Assembly (NCBI RefSeq): GCF_000719475.1
Contig: NZ_JOGO01000014.1
Coordinates: 1-64,000 of the forward strand
Direction: 5' to 3'
Origin: Streptomyces sp. NRRL F-5630
Lineage (GTDB): Bacteria; Actinomycetota; Actinomycetes; Streptomycetales; Streptomycetaceae
DNA length: 64,000 nucleotides
Shown: positions 9,138-17,800 of the stretch, in pieces
How the letters are laid out: each line of letters begins with the position of its first letter
How positions within the stretch are numbered: the stretch's first letter is position 1
The notes under the pieces: generated by a model
What the model saw: only the letters and a program-made list of their open reading frames with translations
The model's database searches: none
What the model was told of the DNA's origin: nothing
Translations under genes and position numbers: made by a program

Positions 9138-9677
9138 TTGACCGAGGAGAACGTCGGGCCTGATCCGATACCGGACGAGGTGCGTCTCGACGACGACGAG
9201 CTGGCGGATCTGCGTTCCGCGCTCCAGCGCAAGATCGAACGGGCCTCGGGTGGCACCGACGGGGCAGTCCCCGCCCTGGAACCGCTCGTGGAAGGCGAGG
9301 AGGAGGGGGAGTCTTTCTTCATCCTCGCGCTCGGCGGCGAGGAGTACGCGCGGGAGCTGGAGGGGCTCACCGCCTGGGTCGAGTACCTCCTGCTTCCCGT
9401 GTACGGCAGGGAGATCAGCGCCGCACGACCGTGGTGCCCCGACTGGCGCGAGCACCCCGAGGCGGTCGCCCGTCTCCACGGGCTTTGGCTGGCCTGGCAG
9501 TCGCTCACCGACATCGAGGCGGGCCTGACGGGGCCGGCTGTCTGGCACCGCGACCACCTTGACCACGTCATGGCCCAGCTCCGGGCCGCAGACGGGCCGT
9601 TCGCGGCGTGCACCACCAACGCCGCCCGTCCAGCTCACCGCCTCCTTCCCTCCCCGGCCGACCTGGCGGACGCATGA
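9138..9677 (+). CDS. DUF4913 domain protein
   Basis: The start is TTG 9138 because a strong AGGAGGA lies at 9128-9134; an upstream in-frame ATG (9081) falls inside the repeated motif and is unlikely. The 179-residue protein has the DUF4913 pattern: WVEYLLLPVYGR, then WCPDWREHPEAV, LHGLWLAWQSL and WHRDHLDHVMAQL. This family is common next to conjugation and replication genes of actinobacterial plasmids and integrative elements and has no known biochemical role. The N-terminal ~40 residues are acidic and probably disordered. Its stop overlaps the next start (ATGA 9674). Confidence 0.8.
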   Translation: MTEENVGPDPIPDEVRLDDDELADLRSALQRKIERASGGTDGAVPALEPLVEGEEEGESFFILALGGEEYARELEGLTAWVEYLLLPVYGREISAARPWCPDWREHPEAVARLHGLWLAWQSLTDIEAGLTGPAVWHRDHLDHVMAQLRAADGPFAACTTNAARPAHRLLPSPADLADA

Positions 9678-10393
9678 GGACCGCCTTCTCCTTCCGCCTA
9701 GAGGGCCTCGTCCCCGACGAAGGGGCGACGCTCTTCTCCGTCGATGCCCCTCTGGAGACAGACCTCGAACCACTCACGGAGCACCACGACGCGACCGCTA
9801 CCGGCACGACGTCGTGGTACTTGCTCCACGACACCTCAGCCGGTTGGGCCGTCGCCGGCCAACCGCCCCTGCTCTCCGCCCGGGTCGAGCGGGCACCCGA
9901 GGCCGGCCTGTTCCGCATGGAGCACCAGCGGCACACCCTCGCCCCGCTCGCTCAGGCATGGCTCATCGAACGCGGCTGCCCCGGTGCCGCTGCCGTCCGG
10001 CTCGCTGACGGGCTGCCCCGGCCCGGCGACCCCTTCACGGTCATCGCGGAGAACCGGTTGCGGCAGAGCCGTTTGCGGATCCTTGAGCAATGGCACGGTC
10101 AGGACGAGTCCTGGGTCATGGGCATCGACAAGGCCGCCCGCACGCGCCCCCTTCGGGTCTTTCTGGAGACGGCACGAGCCGACACCTACTCCCTCAAGGA
10201 GGGCGCGTTCGCGTCCACGACCGCCGCACGGACCTGGCTCCGCGGGGACCGGCGTACCCCTCTGCCTCCCCCGCCTTCGCCGAACCTGCGGGTCCGAGCA
10301 GCACGCAGCCGCTCCTCGTACTCCCCAAGCGTCCCGGCGTACGGCGAGGTTCCCCCGCAGCTCGGCGGGCGCGAGCGGGGGCGGTCGCTGTGA
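9674..10393 (+). CDS. Hypothetical protein
   Basis: A 239-residue protein with ATG 9674 overlapping the upstream stop. The first ~195 residues look like a compact mixed alpha/beta domain rich in Glu, Leu and Trp. The last ~45 are Pro/Arg/Ser-rich and probably disordered. No membrane segment or recognised motif is present. It is coupled to the next gene by a GTGA overlap at 10390-10393. The function is unknown; the context is a mobile-element operon. Confidence 0.65.
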   Translation: MRTAFSFRLEGLVPDEGATLFSVDAPLETDLEPLTEHHDATATGTTSWYLLHDTSAGWAVAGQPPLLSARVERAPEAGLFRMEHQRHTLAPLAQAWLIERGCPGAAAVRLADGLPRPGDPFTVIAENRLRQSRLRILEQWHGQDESWVMGIDKAARTRPLRVFLETARADTYSLKEGAFASTTAARTWLRGDRRTPLPPPPSPNLRVRAARSRSSYSPSVPAYGEVPPQLGGRERGRSL

Positions 10394-10854
10394 CGGCGCG
10401 GTACGGATTCGCCGCGCACCCCGACGCGCTGCTCGACTTGCGCAGGCTGCCGGAAGAGATCCGCAATCGCGCCCTTCTGGAGCTGCAGCGCCTGGTCCAC
10501 GGCGAAGGCACAGCCCATCCGCTGCGAGGCGCGCTCGACGGCGCCCACAAGGTCGTGCTCGATCCCGAGGCGCGGTGGCGGCTCGTCGTCGAGTACCGGG
10601 ACACCCGCTACGACCTTCACCACGACCAGGAGGTGGTCCTCATCGCGGCGGGTCCCCGCAGGGGCTACACCGTCTACCGCGACGCCCAGCTCCGCCTCGG
10701 CCGGATCAACGAACGAGACGCCCCCTCCCCGGAGCAGCTCGCCGCCGCGCGGGCTCGCTCTCCCCACACCCTGCGCGCACGCAACGGCCGCGAAGCCGCT
10801 GCCTCGCCGCGCACCGAGCTGCACCGCGCCGCAGCCCCCGCACGCAACCGCTGA
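10390..10854 (+). CDS. RelE/ParE-like protein without a visible antitoxin
   Basis: A 154-residue protein with GTG 10390. Residues about 1-105 have the rhythm of the RelE/ParE fold: YGFAAHPDALLDLRRLP, then two helices, LRGALDGAHKVVLDP, WRLVVEYRD and VVLIAAGPRRGYTVYRDA. A polar tail of about 50 residues follows. RelE/ParE toxins cleave ribosome-bound mRNA or inhibit gyrase, normally with a small antitoxin beside them. Neither flanking gene resembles a known antitoxin, so a non-toxin role or an unusual partner is possible. The fold call rests on pattern only. Confidence 0.5.
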   Translation: MTARYGFAAHPDALLDLRRLPEEIRNRALLELQRLVHGEGTAHPLRGALDGAHKVVLDPEARWRLVVEYRDTRYDLHHDQEVVLIAAGPRRGYTVYRDAQLRLGRINERDAPSPEQLAAARARSPHTLRARNGREAAASPRTELHRAAAPARNR

Positions 10855-10865
10855 AACGAGAAACC

Positions 10866-11489
10866 GTGCCCGCACTCTCAACCACCGAGGACCTGGCCGC
10901 CCTGCTGAATGAGGCCGCCGACAAGGTGGCCGCAATCCTCACGGCCCCCTACCCGACCCCGCCCACGCGCTCCTACCTCCATCCCGTCCTCGGCCCTCTG
11001 GCGGCCGGCCCGCAGGTGGCAGCGCACCTGTCCGAGCGGCTCGACACCCTCATCGACAACCCGGGTCGTACCCTCGCCGACCTCTTCGCCCTGTCCAGCC
11101 TCGCCTCTGCTCTCGGCTGGTACACCGAATCCCTCACCACCCTGATCAACGCCGTCGAAACGATCTGCGACAACACCGGCCTGCCCGAGGGCTCCCCCGA
11201 CGCCTTCCCTCTCCCGGCGTCGACCGCCACCACGCACCACACGCTCCCGCTCGCCTCCGTCCGGGCAGCCGCCGCCCTGTGCGACATCCCGCCCGAGCGC
11301 TACGCCGGTGCACTCGCCTCCGCCCTTGAGGCGGGGGCCCGGCTGGACACCGAGTGCGAGGAGATCGCCTCCGGACTCCGGGAGGACGCCAAGTCCCTCC
11401 ATACCCCGGAGAGCCTCGCGCCGGGCGGCCCCGAATCCCTTCCCCACCTCGTCCGCGCACTGCTTTCCCCAACGGAGACCGCCGTATGA
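10866..11489 (+). CDS. Hypothetical helical protein
   Basis: A 207-residue protein starting at GTG 10866, 11 bp after the previous stop. It is almost wholly alpha-helical with Leu/Ala heptad-like stretches and no membrane segment. It contains two Cys residues in its second half. I do not recognise the family. Its stop overlaps the start of the winged-helix regulator (ATGA 11486), so both are made together. Confidence 0.65.
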   Translation: MPALSTTEDLAALLNEAADKVAAILTAPYPTPPTRSYLHPVLGPLAAGPQVAAHLSERLDTLIDNPGRTLADLFALSSLASALGWYTESLTTLINAVETICDNTGLPEGSPDAFPLPASTATTHHTLPLASVRAAAALCDIPPERYAGALASALEAGARLDTECEEIASGLREDAKSLHTPESLAPGGPESLPHLVRALLSPTETAV

Positions 11490-12277
11490 GCCCCCAGACG
11501 ACGAAGCAAGCGACGGACGCCGGACAGGGAATCGGCAAGATCGCCCCCCGGTGGACGACCTGGGTCGTGCAGACGCTGGAGCAGCACGGTCCCCTCCGTC
11601 CAGGCGCCCTGGCAAAGCACCTGCCCTTCGTCTCAAACAGCATCCTCGCCAAGCGACTGACGCGCATGGCTGCCGACGGTCTCATCGAATCCGCGGCGCC
11701 GCGCAAGCCTGTGGCCCTCACCCCCCTGGGGGCCAGCCTCCGCGACGTCCACAGCGCACTCGGGGACTGGTCGCGCCAGCACGACCTGCTCGACCCGCCC
11801 GCACCGGAAGCCGAACGGGTCGAGGACGCTCTCCACCACCTTGCGTACAAACACCTGACCCCCTTCCTCAACCACCTCGCCTCGAACCCAGGTGCGACCA
11901 TCACTCAGCTCGCGCACGCAACTGACCTGACGTACGTAAGCGCCCAGTACGGAGTCGACCGGCTCTGCGCCAGTGGAGTCCTCGTGGAAGAAAACGGAGG
12001 GCCCCACGCACGGGGCAACCTCTTCCTCACCCGTGCCGGCGTGGACGCCGTCGGCTTGCTCGACCAGATCGCCTCGTGGAACCAGCCGAAGCCGCTTGCC
12101 CGGATGGCGGTGACGCCGAGGCACCCCCTCCTCCGGACGACGCCTGTACCCACCACGCCCCACCGCGCGGACGCCGTGCGAGTTCCGCCGCCCGCAGCAC
12201 CAGAGTTCAGCCACCTCGAACACGTCACCCCCTGGTCACTGCCCCGCCCGCCTGCCGGTGCCTCGGTTCGCCGATGA
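11486..12277 (+). CDS. Winged-helix transcription regulator with two HTH units
   Basis: A 263-residue protein. Residues about 20-85 (TWVVQTLEQHGPLRPGALAK, then ILAKRLTRMAADGLIE) form an HxlR/MarR-like winged helix. A second one follows at about 110-185 (LNHLASNPGATITQLAHAT, then YGVDRLCASGVLVEE). The tail is Pro-rich. It is the last full gene of the plus-strand train and a candidate regulator acting on the repeated motif at 764 and 9078, which is inference. The IS copy inserted just behind its small downstream ORF. Confidence 0.7.
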   Translation: MSPQTTKQATDAGQGIGKIAPRWTTWVVQTLEQHGPLRPGALAKHLPFVSNSILAKRLTRMAADGLIESAAPRKPVALTPLGASLRDVHSALGDWSRQHDLLDPPAPEAERVEDALHHLAYKHLTPFLNHLASNPGATITQLAHATDLTYVSAQYGVDRLCASGVLVEENGGPHARGNLFLTRAGVDAVGLLDQIASWNQPKPLARMAVTPRHPLLRTTPVPTTPHRADAVRVPPPAAPEFSHLEHVTPWSLPRPPAGASVRR

Positions 12278-12360
12278 CTGGACCGCACTCCGGGAACAAG
12301 TCGTGGGCGGAGTACAAGGAGCGGCCGGGTTGTCTCGCTCCGCCCAGGCACAAGCCCTAA
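12274..12360 (+). CDS. Possible 28-residue peptide, cut off at the IS insertion
   Basis: ATG 12274 overlaps the upstream stop (ATGA) and opens a 28-codon frame that ends at TAA 12358-12360. That TAA lies within the CTAA target duplication of the IS, so the same stop would exist without the IS. The spacing fits this operon's habit of coupled genes, but the peptide is short and has no recognisable feature. It may simply be untranslated sequence. Confidence 0.2.
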   Translation: MTGPHSGNKSWAEYKERPGCLAPPRHKP

Positions 12361-14017
12361 CCTCGCGCTTTCATGAAGCGGGCTGTCCGACGGGTGGTCA
12401 GGAAAGCGAGAAGTGCCTCTGACCAGCAAGAATGAGGATTGTCGAGGTCCTTGTTCCTGCCACCGCCGGAGGCACTTCCCAGGTGAAGAAGCGTATCGGG
12501 TCCTATCCACGCGTCCGTCGAGGGCGGAGGCCGTGGGGTGGTGTCCGAGGCCGGGGCCGTGCTGCTGGTCGAGACGGTCCGCAAGACCGGGCTGGACCGG
12601 GCGATATCGGCGGCGCTGGCGCCGTGGCGACGGCCGCGGGCGGTGCACGATCCGGGGAAGATCCTGCTGGACGTGGCCCTCGCGGTCGCGTTGGGCGGGG
12701 ACTGCCTCGCGGATGTCGGGACGCTGCCGGCCGAGCCCGGCGTGTTCGGGCCGGTGGCCTCCGACCCGACGGTCTCCCGGCTCGTCGACGCCCTCGCCGC
12801 AGCCGGGCCGAAGGCCCTGTCCGCGATCAGGGCCGCTCGGGCCGAAACACGTGAGCGCGTCTGGAAGCTGGCCGGCACTGCGACGCCGGATGCCGCGGGA
12901 CACGTGATCGTGGACCTGGACGGGGTGCTCGTGCTGGCCCACTCCGAGAAACAGGACGCCCCCGGGACCTGGAAGAAGACCTTCGGCCACCACCCCCTGA
13001 TGGGCTTCGTCGACCACGGAAGCGGCGGGACCGGTGAGCCGGTGGCCGGCCTGCTCAGACCGGGCAACGCAGGCAGCAACACCGCCGCCGACCACATCAC
13101 CACGGCTGGGCTCGCCCTGGCTCAACTGCCGAAGAAGTACCGGCGCGGGCGCCAGACGCTGATCCGCACCGACTCCGCAGGTGGCACCCACGAGTTCGTG
13201 GCCTGGCTCGCCCAGCGCGGCCGGTGGCTGTCGTACTCGGTCGGCATGACCATCACCGAGCAGATCCACCAAGCCGTCCTCAAGGTTCCCGCCACGGCCT
13301 GGACGGCAGCGATCGAGCCCGGCGGCGAGATCCGGGACGGCGCCTGGGTCGCCGAACTGTCCGGCGACTTTCTGAAGGGCTGCCCGAAGGGAACGCGGCT
13401 GATCGTCCACAAGGAACGGCCCTATACCGGCGCCCAGTTGAGGATCACCGACGCCGACGGACTGCGGCTGACCTGCTTCGCCACCAACGCCACCGGCATA
13501 CCGATCGCGGCACTGGAACTGTGGCACCGCCAGCGGGCGCGGGCCGAGGACCGCATCCGGGCCGCGCGGGCCACCGGCCTGCGCAACCTGCCCCTGCACG
13601 ACACCGCGCAGAACCAGATCTGGCTGGAGATCGTCCAGCTCGCCCTGGACCTGCTGGCCTGGATGCCGATGCTCGCTCAGACCGGCGAAATCCGCAGGCG
13701 GGAGCCCCGCCGTCTCCGGTTTCTCCTTCTCTCCGCCGCCGCCCAGATCGTCACGACCGCCCGCCGACGGTATCTGCGGTTCGCAGGCCACTGGCCCTGG
13801 ACCGACGTGATCACCGACGCCCTGGCGCGACTCGAAGCTCTCCCGAACCCCGCCTGACCAGCACGTTCCCGTCCCCGCGAGCAGCACCACCCCGACCGGA
13901 GCGTGGAACCCGGCGCACACCCGACGCGACAGCCGGGCCATCAGCTTGCCCGCCGCCAGCTCGAACAACCGAAACGGCCCGCCGAAGAAACCGACGGGCC
14001 GTCACGAAAGATCGAGG
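12361..14017 (+). mobile_element. IS1380-family insertion sequence, complete with 4-bp target duplication
   Basis: The element is 1657 bp long. Its ends are imperfect inverted repeats: CCTCGCGCTTTCATGA at 12361-12376 and, read inward on the other strand from 14017, CCTCGATCTTTCGTGA. CTAA flanks it directly on both sides (12357-12360 and 14018-14021), as expected for the 4-bp target duplication of this family. One transposase gene fills it. The intact ends and duplication imply a fairly recent insertion. It separates the plus-strand transfer-type operon from the RHS toxin locus. Confidence 0.9.
12538..13857 (+). CDS. IS1380-family transposase, N-terminus probably out of frame
   Basis: The 439-residue open frame has the conserved IS1380 transposase body: ILLDVALAVALGGDCLADV, then VTVDL-like VIVDLDGVLVLAHS with catalytic Asp, KKTFGHHPLMGFVDHG, LIRTDSAGGTHEFV and the C-terminal RRRYLRFAGHWPW. 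The natural start is probably GTG 12483 (VKKRIGSYPRVR), which is in another frame. The two join between about 12512 and 12520, so one base is extra or two are missing. Translation from GTG 12538 or 12541 would lack about 18 residues, and activity is uncertain. Confidence 0.85.
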   Translation: MVSEAGAVLLVETVRKTGLDRAISAALAPWRRPRAVHDPGKILLDVALAVALGGDCLADVGTLPAEPGVFGPVASDPTVSRLVDALAAAGPKALSAIRAARAETRERVWKLAGTATPDAAGHVIVDLDGVLVLAHSEKQDAPGTWKKTFGHHPLMGFVDHGSGGTGEPVAGLLRPGNAGSNTAADHITTAGLALAQLPKKYRRGRQTLIRTDSAGGTHEFVAWLAQRGRWLSYSVGMTITEQIHQAVLKVPATAWTAAIEPGGEIRDGAWVAELSGDFLKGCPKGTRLIVHKERPYTGAQLRITDADGLRLTCFATNATGIPIAALELWHRQRARAEDRIRAARATGLRNLPLHDTAQNQIWLEIVQLALDLLAWMPMLAQTGEIRRREPRRLRFLLLSAAAQIVTTARRRYLRFAGHWPWTDVITDALARLEALPNPA

Positions 14018-14183
14018 CTAATCGGAGCAGCCTCCACTGACGAATCGAGGTTGGGCGTGGAAAGGAATTCACTGAAGGAGGCGAACACCTCCCTCAACGG
14101 CACAAGGGCCTTGTCCGTTTCGCACTCCGACCCCACACCGGCCGGTCGCCCGATCAGTGGCCACCCTGAAAACGCTCAATAGA

Positions 14184-14723
14184 TCAAACGCCCTCTTGGA
14201 GGCAGGTGGCAGGATTGATCGCTTTCACCACGTGACCACCCGTAGCCCCCTCCCTGCAGTTCCAGACAGAAAGACCATGGAAATAACCCACATGCAAACC
14301 TGAACGGTGAGTCTCGCAAATGGGCCAGACGATCCTGTAATGACTCATAATAAATTCTTGGACCCCTTCTGCCATGGTGCCCAAGATTTCTTCCCAATCC
14401 GGCGTCGAGACTTCCTCGGATTTGATCCTAACAACGCCGACCGGCCCGGTTTCTGGGTCGATCATATAGTCGATGTAGCAGTACTCCTCTCCGGTTATTT
14501 TTTTTCCAGTTTCCTCTTCTGCTGAATCTTTGACGACCTGGAAAGCCGCCCTGGCCATCGAGAAGGTGCGCGAGGTCCAAAGTTCGCAGAAATTTTCCTC
14601 TGAGATCGCGCCAATCTCTTCGTACAGCTCGGACATCCAGTCCGAAACTTCTTCCGGCAGATCGTCTCCCTGTCGCCATACTGCTCGGAGCATCCTGTCT
14701 CGCCAGTCTGCAAAATTTGCCAT
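14184..14723 (-). CDS. Candidate immunity protein for the adjacent RHS toxin
   Basis: A 179-residue protein with ATG 14723 and a good AAGGTGG upstream. It is acidic (many Glu/Asp in the first 60 residues, for example LPEEVSDWMSELYEE), soluble and without a signal peptide. The DNA is clearly more A/T-rich than the neighbouring genes, as for toxin tips and immunity genes acquired by transfer. It lies directly downstream of the toxin gene on the same strand, the standard position for a cognate immunity gene. The toxin tip is Lys-rich, so the charges fit. The family is not recognised; the immunity role is inferred from position and charge. Confidence 0.55.
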   Translation of the reverse strand: MANFADWRDRMLRAVWRQGDDLPEEVSDWMSELYEEIGAISEENFCELWTSRTFSMARAAFQVVKDSAEEETGKKITGEEYCYIDYMIDPETGPVGVVRIKSEEVSTPDWEEILGTMAEGVQEFIMSHYRIVWPICETHRSGLHVGYFHGLSVWNCREGATGGHVVKAINPATCLQEGV

Positions 14724-14779
14724 GCCCCGCCACCTTGCAAATAGAGCGACCCGATCGCATCGAGTCTTAGGAAACGTCG

Positions 14780-14826
14780 CGCCGCTGGGGGAAGGATGCG
14801 ATTTTGGTATCCTTCCCCCAGCGGCG
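14780..14826 (-). terminator. Strong hairpin between toxin and candidate immunity gene
   Basis: A perfect 18-bp inverted repeat (14780-14797 with 14809-14826, loop 11 nt) lies 36 bp after the toxin stop and 57 bp before the immunity start. It should end or greatly reduce transcription from the toxin gene. The small gene may therefore have its own promoter or depend on read-through. No long T-run follows, which is usual in Streptomyces. Confidence 0.7.
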
Positions 14827-14861
14827 TACTTACGAGACTTCTCGGATCAGTCCGCGAAGCC

Positions 14862-17800
14862 TCAGGTGAAGAGACCGTACACGTTCAGCGTCGGGTTCTT
14901 GACGCACACTTTCTGCACGGTGAATTTTCCGCTAAATTCGACGTTGTCCGTCCAGTCGAACCAGAAGGTCATCCCCATAGCCTTGTACTTCCCGCGATCC
15001 GACTCCGGCCTACCTTTTCCGTTCGGGACGCCCCAGGAGCCATGGAAGGTGTATGTGCCCGGCTCCAGGTGGCCGTAGTTCTGATTTTTCTTGGCATTGT
15101 ACAGCGGAAGGACGATGCTGTACACGAACTTCAGCGATCCGTGCTTCTTCCAGATCGCCTTCAGTTTCACGTACCACGTCAGACTGCATTTCGCCTTCGA
15201 TGAGTTGCAGTTCCGGCTGATTCCGATGGTGTAGTTCTTCGTCGACTTCGTCTGGGTTCGGTATTTCAGCTCGCCACTGGTGTCCGACTGACCGATCGGG
15301 TCGGCGGGGTAGACGTAGGTACTGGTGTTGCCCCCGTACACCGGATCGGCCTGGAGAAAGCGTCCGGTGGCGGGATCGTACATTCGGACACCCATGAGGG
15401 TATAACCGGCGAGGCCGTCCGTGGCGCGCTGGTAGGCGCCCAGGGATCCGTACTTCGCCGCGGCGGCGGTGGGATCGAGCGGATTGCCGTACTCGTCATA
15501 ACGCTGGACGGTGGCGGTGGCGGTGTCCAGGTCCATCTGGACGGAGATGTCGCCGTGCAAGTTGGCCAGTTGGAGAGCCACATCGCCGGTGGCACTGGTA
15601 GTGACGGCGAGACCGCCAGTGAGATCCGAGACGTGGCAGCTGACCGCAGAAGTCGAGCCGACGGTCGTGACCGTCCAGGAAGGAGTGTCGCAGCCACAGC
15701 TGTAGTGGTTCACCGTGGTGCTCTTGGTCGACCACGTCGTGCCGCTGTCGGTGGTGGTCGCGGTGGTCGACGAGGCCAGGCGACCGGCGGCGTCCAGCCC
15801 CCAACTGGTGCGGGTGTCTCCTGCGGTCTCGCTGGCGACCAGGTCATTGGCGTAGTAGCCCAGGGTGTTGCCGTTCAGCTTGGTGGTGCGACCGAAGGCG
15901 TCGTACGTGTGGCCCTCAGCGGTGAGGCGGTTCGCCGTGTCGTACTGGTACGCCTTGGTGGAGGTGGTGGCGGTACCGTCGGCCCCGGCGAGGGTGGTGG
16001 TCAGCGAGGTGCGATTGTCATCGGCGTCGAAGGCGTAGGCGCGCGAGGTCGTCGTGCTGCCGTCGTCGTCGTTGGCCAGGGCCAGACGCCCGGGGGCGTC
16101 GTACTCGTAGGCGGTGGACAGGGTCCCGCCGTCGGTCTGAGCGTGGCCGGCCTGCTTGCCGTGGATGGTGTACGTCGCGGAGTCGGAGAGCACGGTTGTG
16201 CCTTCGGAGTCCGTGTAGGTCACAGAGGTCTGGCTGCCCGCTGTGTCGAACGTCCTGGCCAGGTTGTAACCGCCAGGAAGGGATTCACCCGTGAGTGCGC
16301 CGTCGGCGTCGTAGGAGAGGGCCTTGGACGTCCCCGCGACCGAGTCGGTGACGGACAGCGCTTGGCCGGTCGTGTCGTCGTAGGTGTAGGACGTGGTGGA
16401 AGGCGCCGAGTCGGATGCCGTCACCGGGCGGTCGAGAATGTCATAGGTGTAGGAGGTGGTATTGCCCGCTCCGTCGCTGTAGGAGACCGTCCGGCCCAAG
16501 GCGTCGTACTCCGTGGTGGAGGTCTGCCCATTGGTGGTGGTAGTGGCGACTTGCCCGGTGGACGCGTCGTAAGTGATCACCGTGGCCGGGGTACTTGTTC
16601 CAGCACCGCCGGTGACAGTCGTCTTGAGCGGACGCCCTGTCGGGTCGGCCGTGGTGGTGGTGGTGCGGGTCACCCCGTTGGCGGACTCGGTCTCGGTGAC
16701 GACCTGGCCCCACCGACCGTAGGCGTAGACGGTGGTAACGGCCTGATCCGGGCTGCTCCCCCCGCCGGTGATGGTGGCGGCCGGAGTCGTCTTGCAGAGC
16801 AGGCCGTCCCACTCGACCGAGGCGCAGGCTCCTGTGGTGTCGGCATCGTAGTAGGTGTACTTCAGCGTGCCTGCGTCCGCGCCGGTCGATCCGGGAGTGC
16901 GGGTGGTCGCTACCCGGCCCGCGTCGTCGTAGACGGTGACCATGGAGGAGGACTCACCGCCGCCGGTGGTGGCCAGCACCGCGCCCGTGGACCAGTCGTA
17001 GGTCGTGGTCGTGGTCTCGGTATCGGCATCGGTGGCGTAGCCGGCGATGGCCGCACCCGTGGTGGAGGAGGTGACCTGGTCGGAGACCGCCGCGTCGGCG
17101 GGGGCACCCTGGTCGTAGGTGTAGGAGGTGTGAGCGCGCGCCTGGACGACTGTGCCGGCGGCCAAGGTGGACTCGCTGGCGGAACCGGTGAACTTCTCGG
17201 CCAGGGTGATCTGGTTCAGTGGACCGTACTCGTCCGTCAGGCGCGTACCGTCGGCGGAGTACTGCAGTACAGTCCCCAGCTGCTGTGCACGTTCAGCGGT
17301 GGACAGATCGGTCAGGCCGAGGGCAGCCAGTTCTGCCTCCGCGTCGGGGGAGGTGCCCAGGGCGAGCGCCCGGTTGGCAGCGGTCAAGCTGGCCACCTCA
17401 TTGCCGAGCAGGTCGTACTCGCTGGTGGTGATCGCACCACCAGGACTCACGTTGTTGCTCTCCTCTCCGTTCGCGTTGAGGTAGCTGATCGTTGCCCGGC
17501 CGTAGTCACTGGCCTTCAGGGCGCTTCCGGTGTTGAAGGCCGGAACACTGGTGGCTGGGAAGATCGCGGTGGCATCGGTCGGAGCCTCGTCCTGGGCCCA
17601 CGTCGCGACGGTGTCCGCGTCCATTGGGTACGGAGCCGAAGCACCAGACAGAGGCACGTCGTAGACCACAGTGGTCGTTGATTTGCCGGACACGGTGGAT
17701 TTCGTCCCCTTGGCCAAAGCCGGGCGGGAGGCCGACATGAGCATGCCCTCACCGGCGGTCAGCGCGGATCCCGCCTTGCCGTAAGTGAAAGTCCAGGGCA

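Noticed and set aside
11905..13968. Minus-strand open frame of 687 codons
   Set aside because: It crosses the IS border and is antisense to the transposase, so it cannot be an old gene.
15555..17681. Open frame of 708 codons on the plus strand
   Set aside because: It is the antisense shadow of the YD-repeat region of the RHS gene; Gly/Arg/Val-rich without domains.
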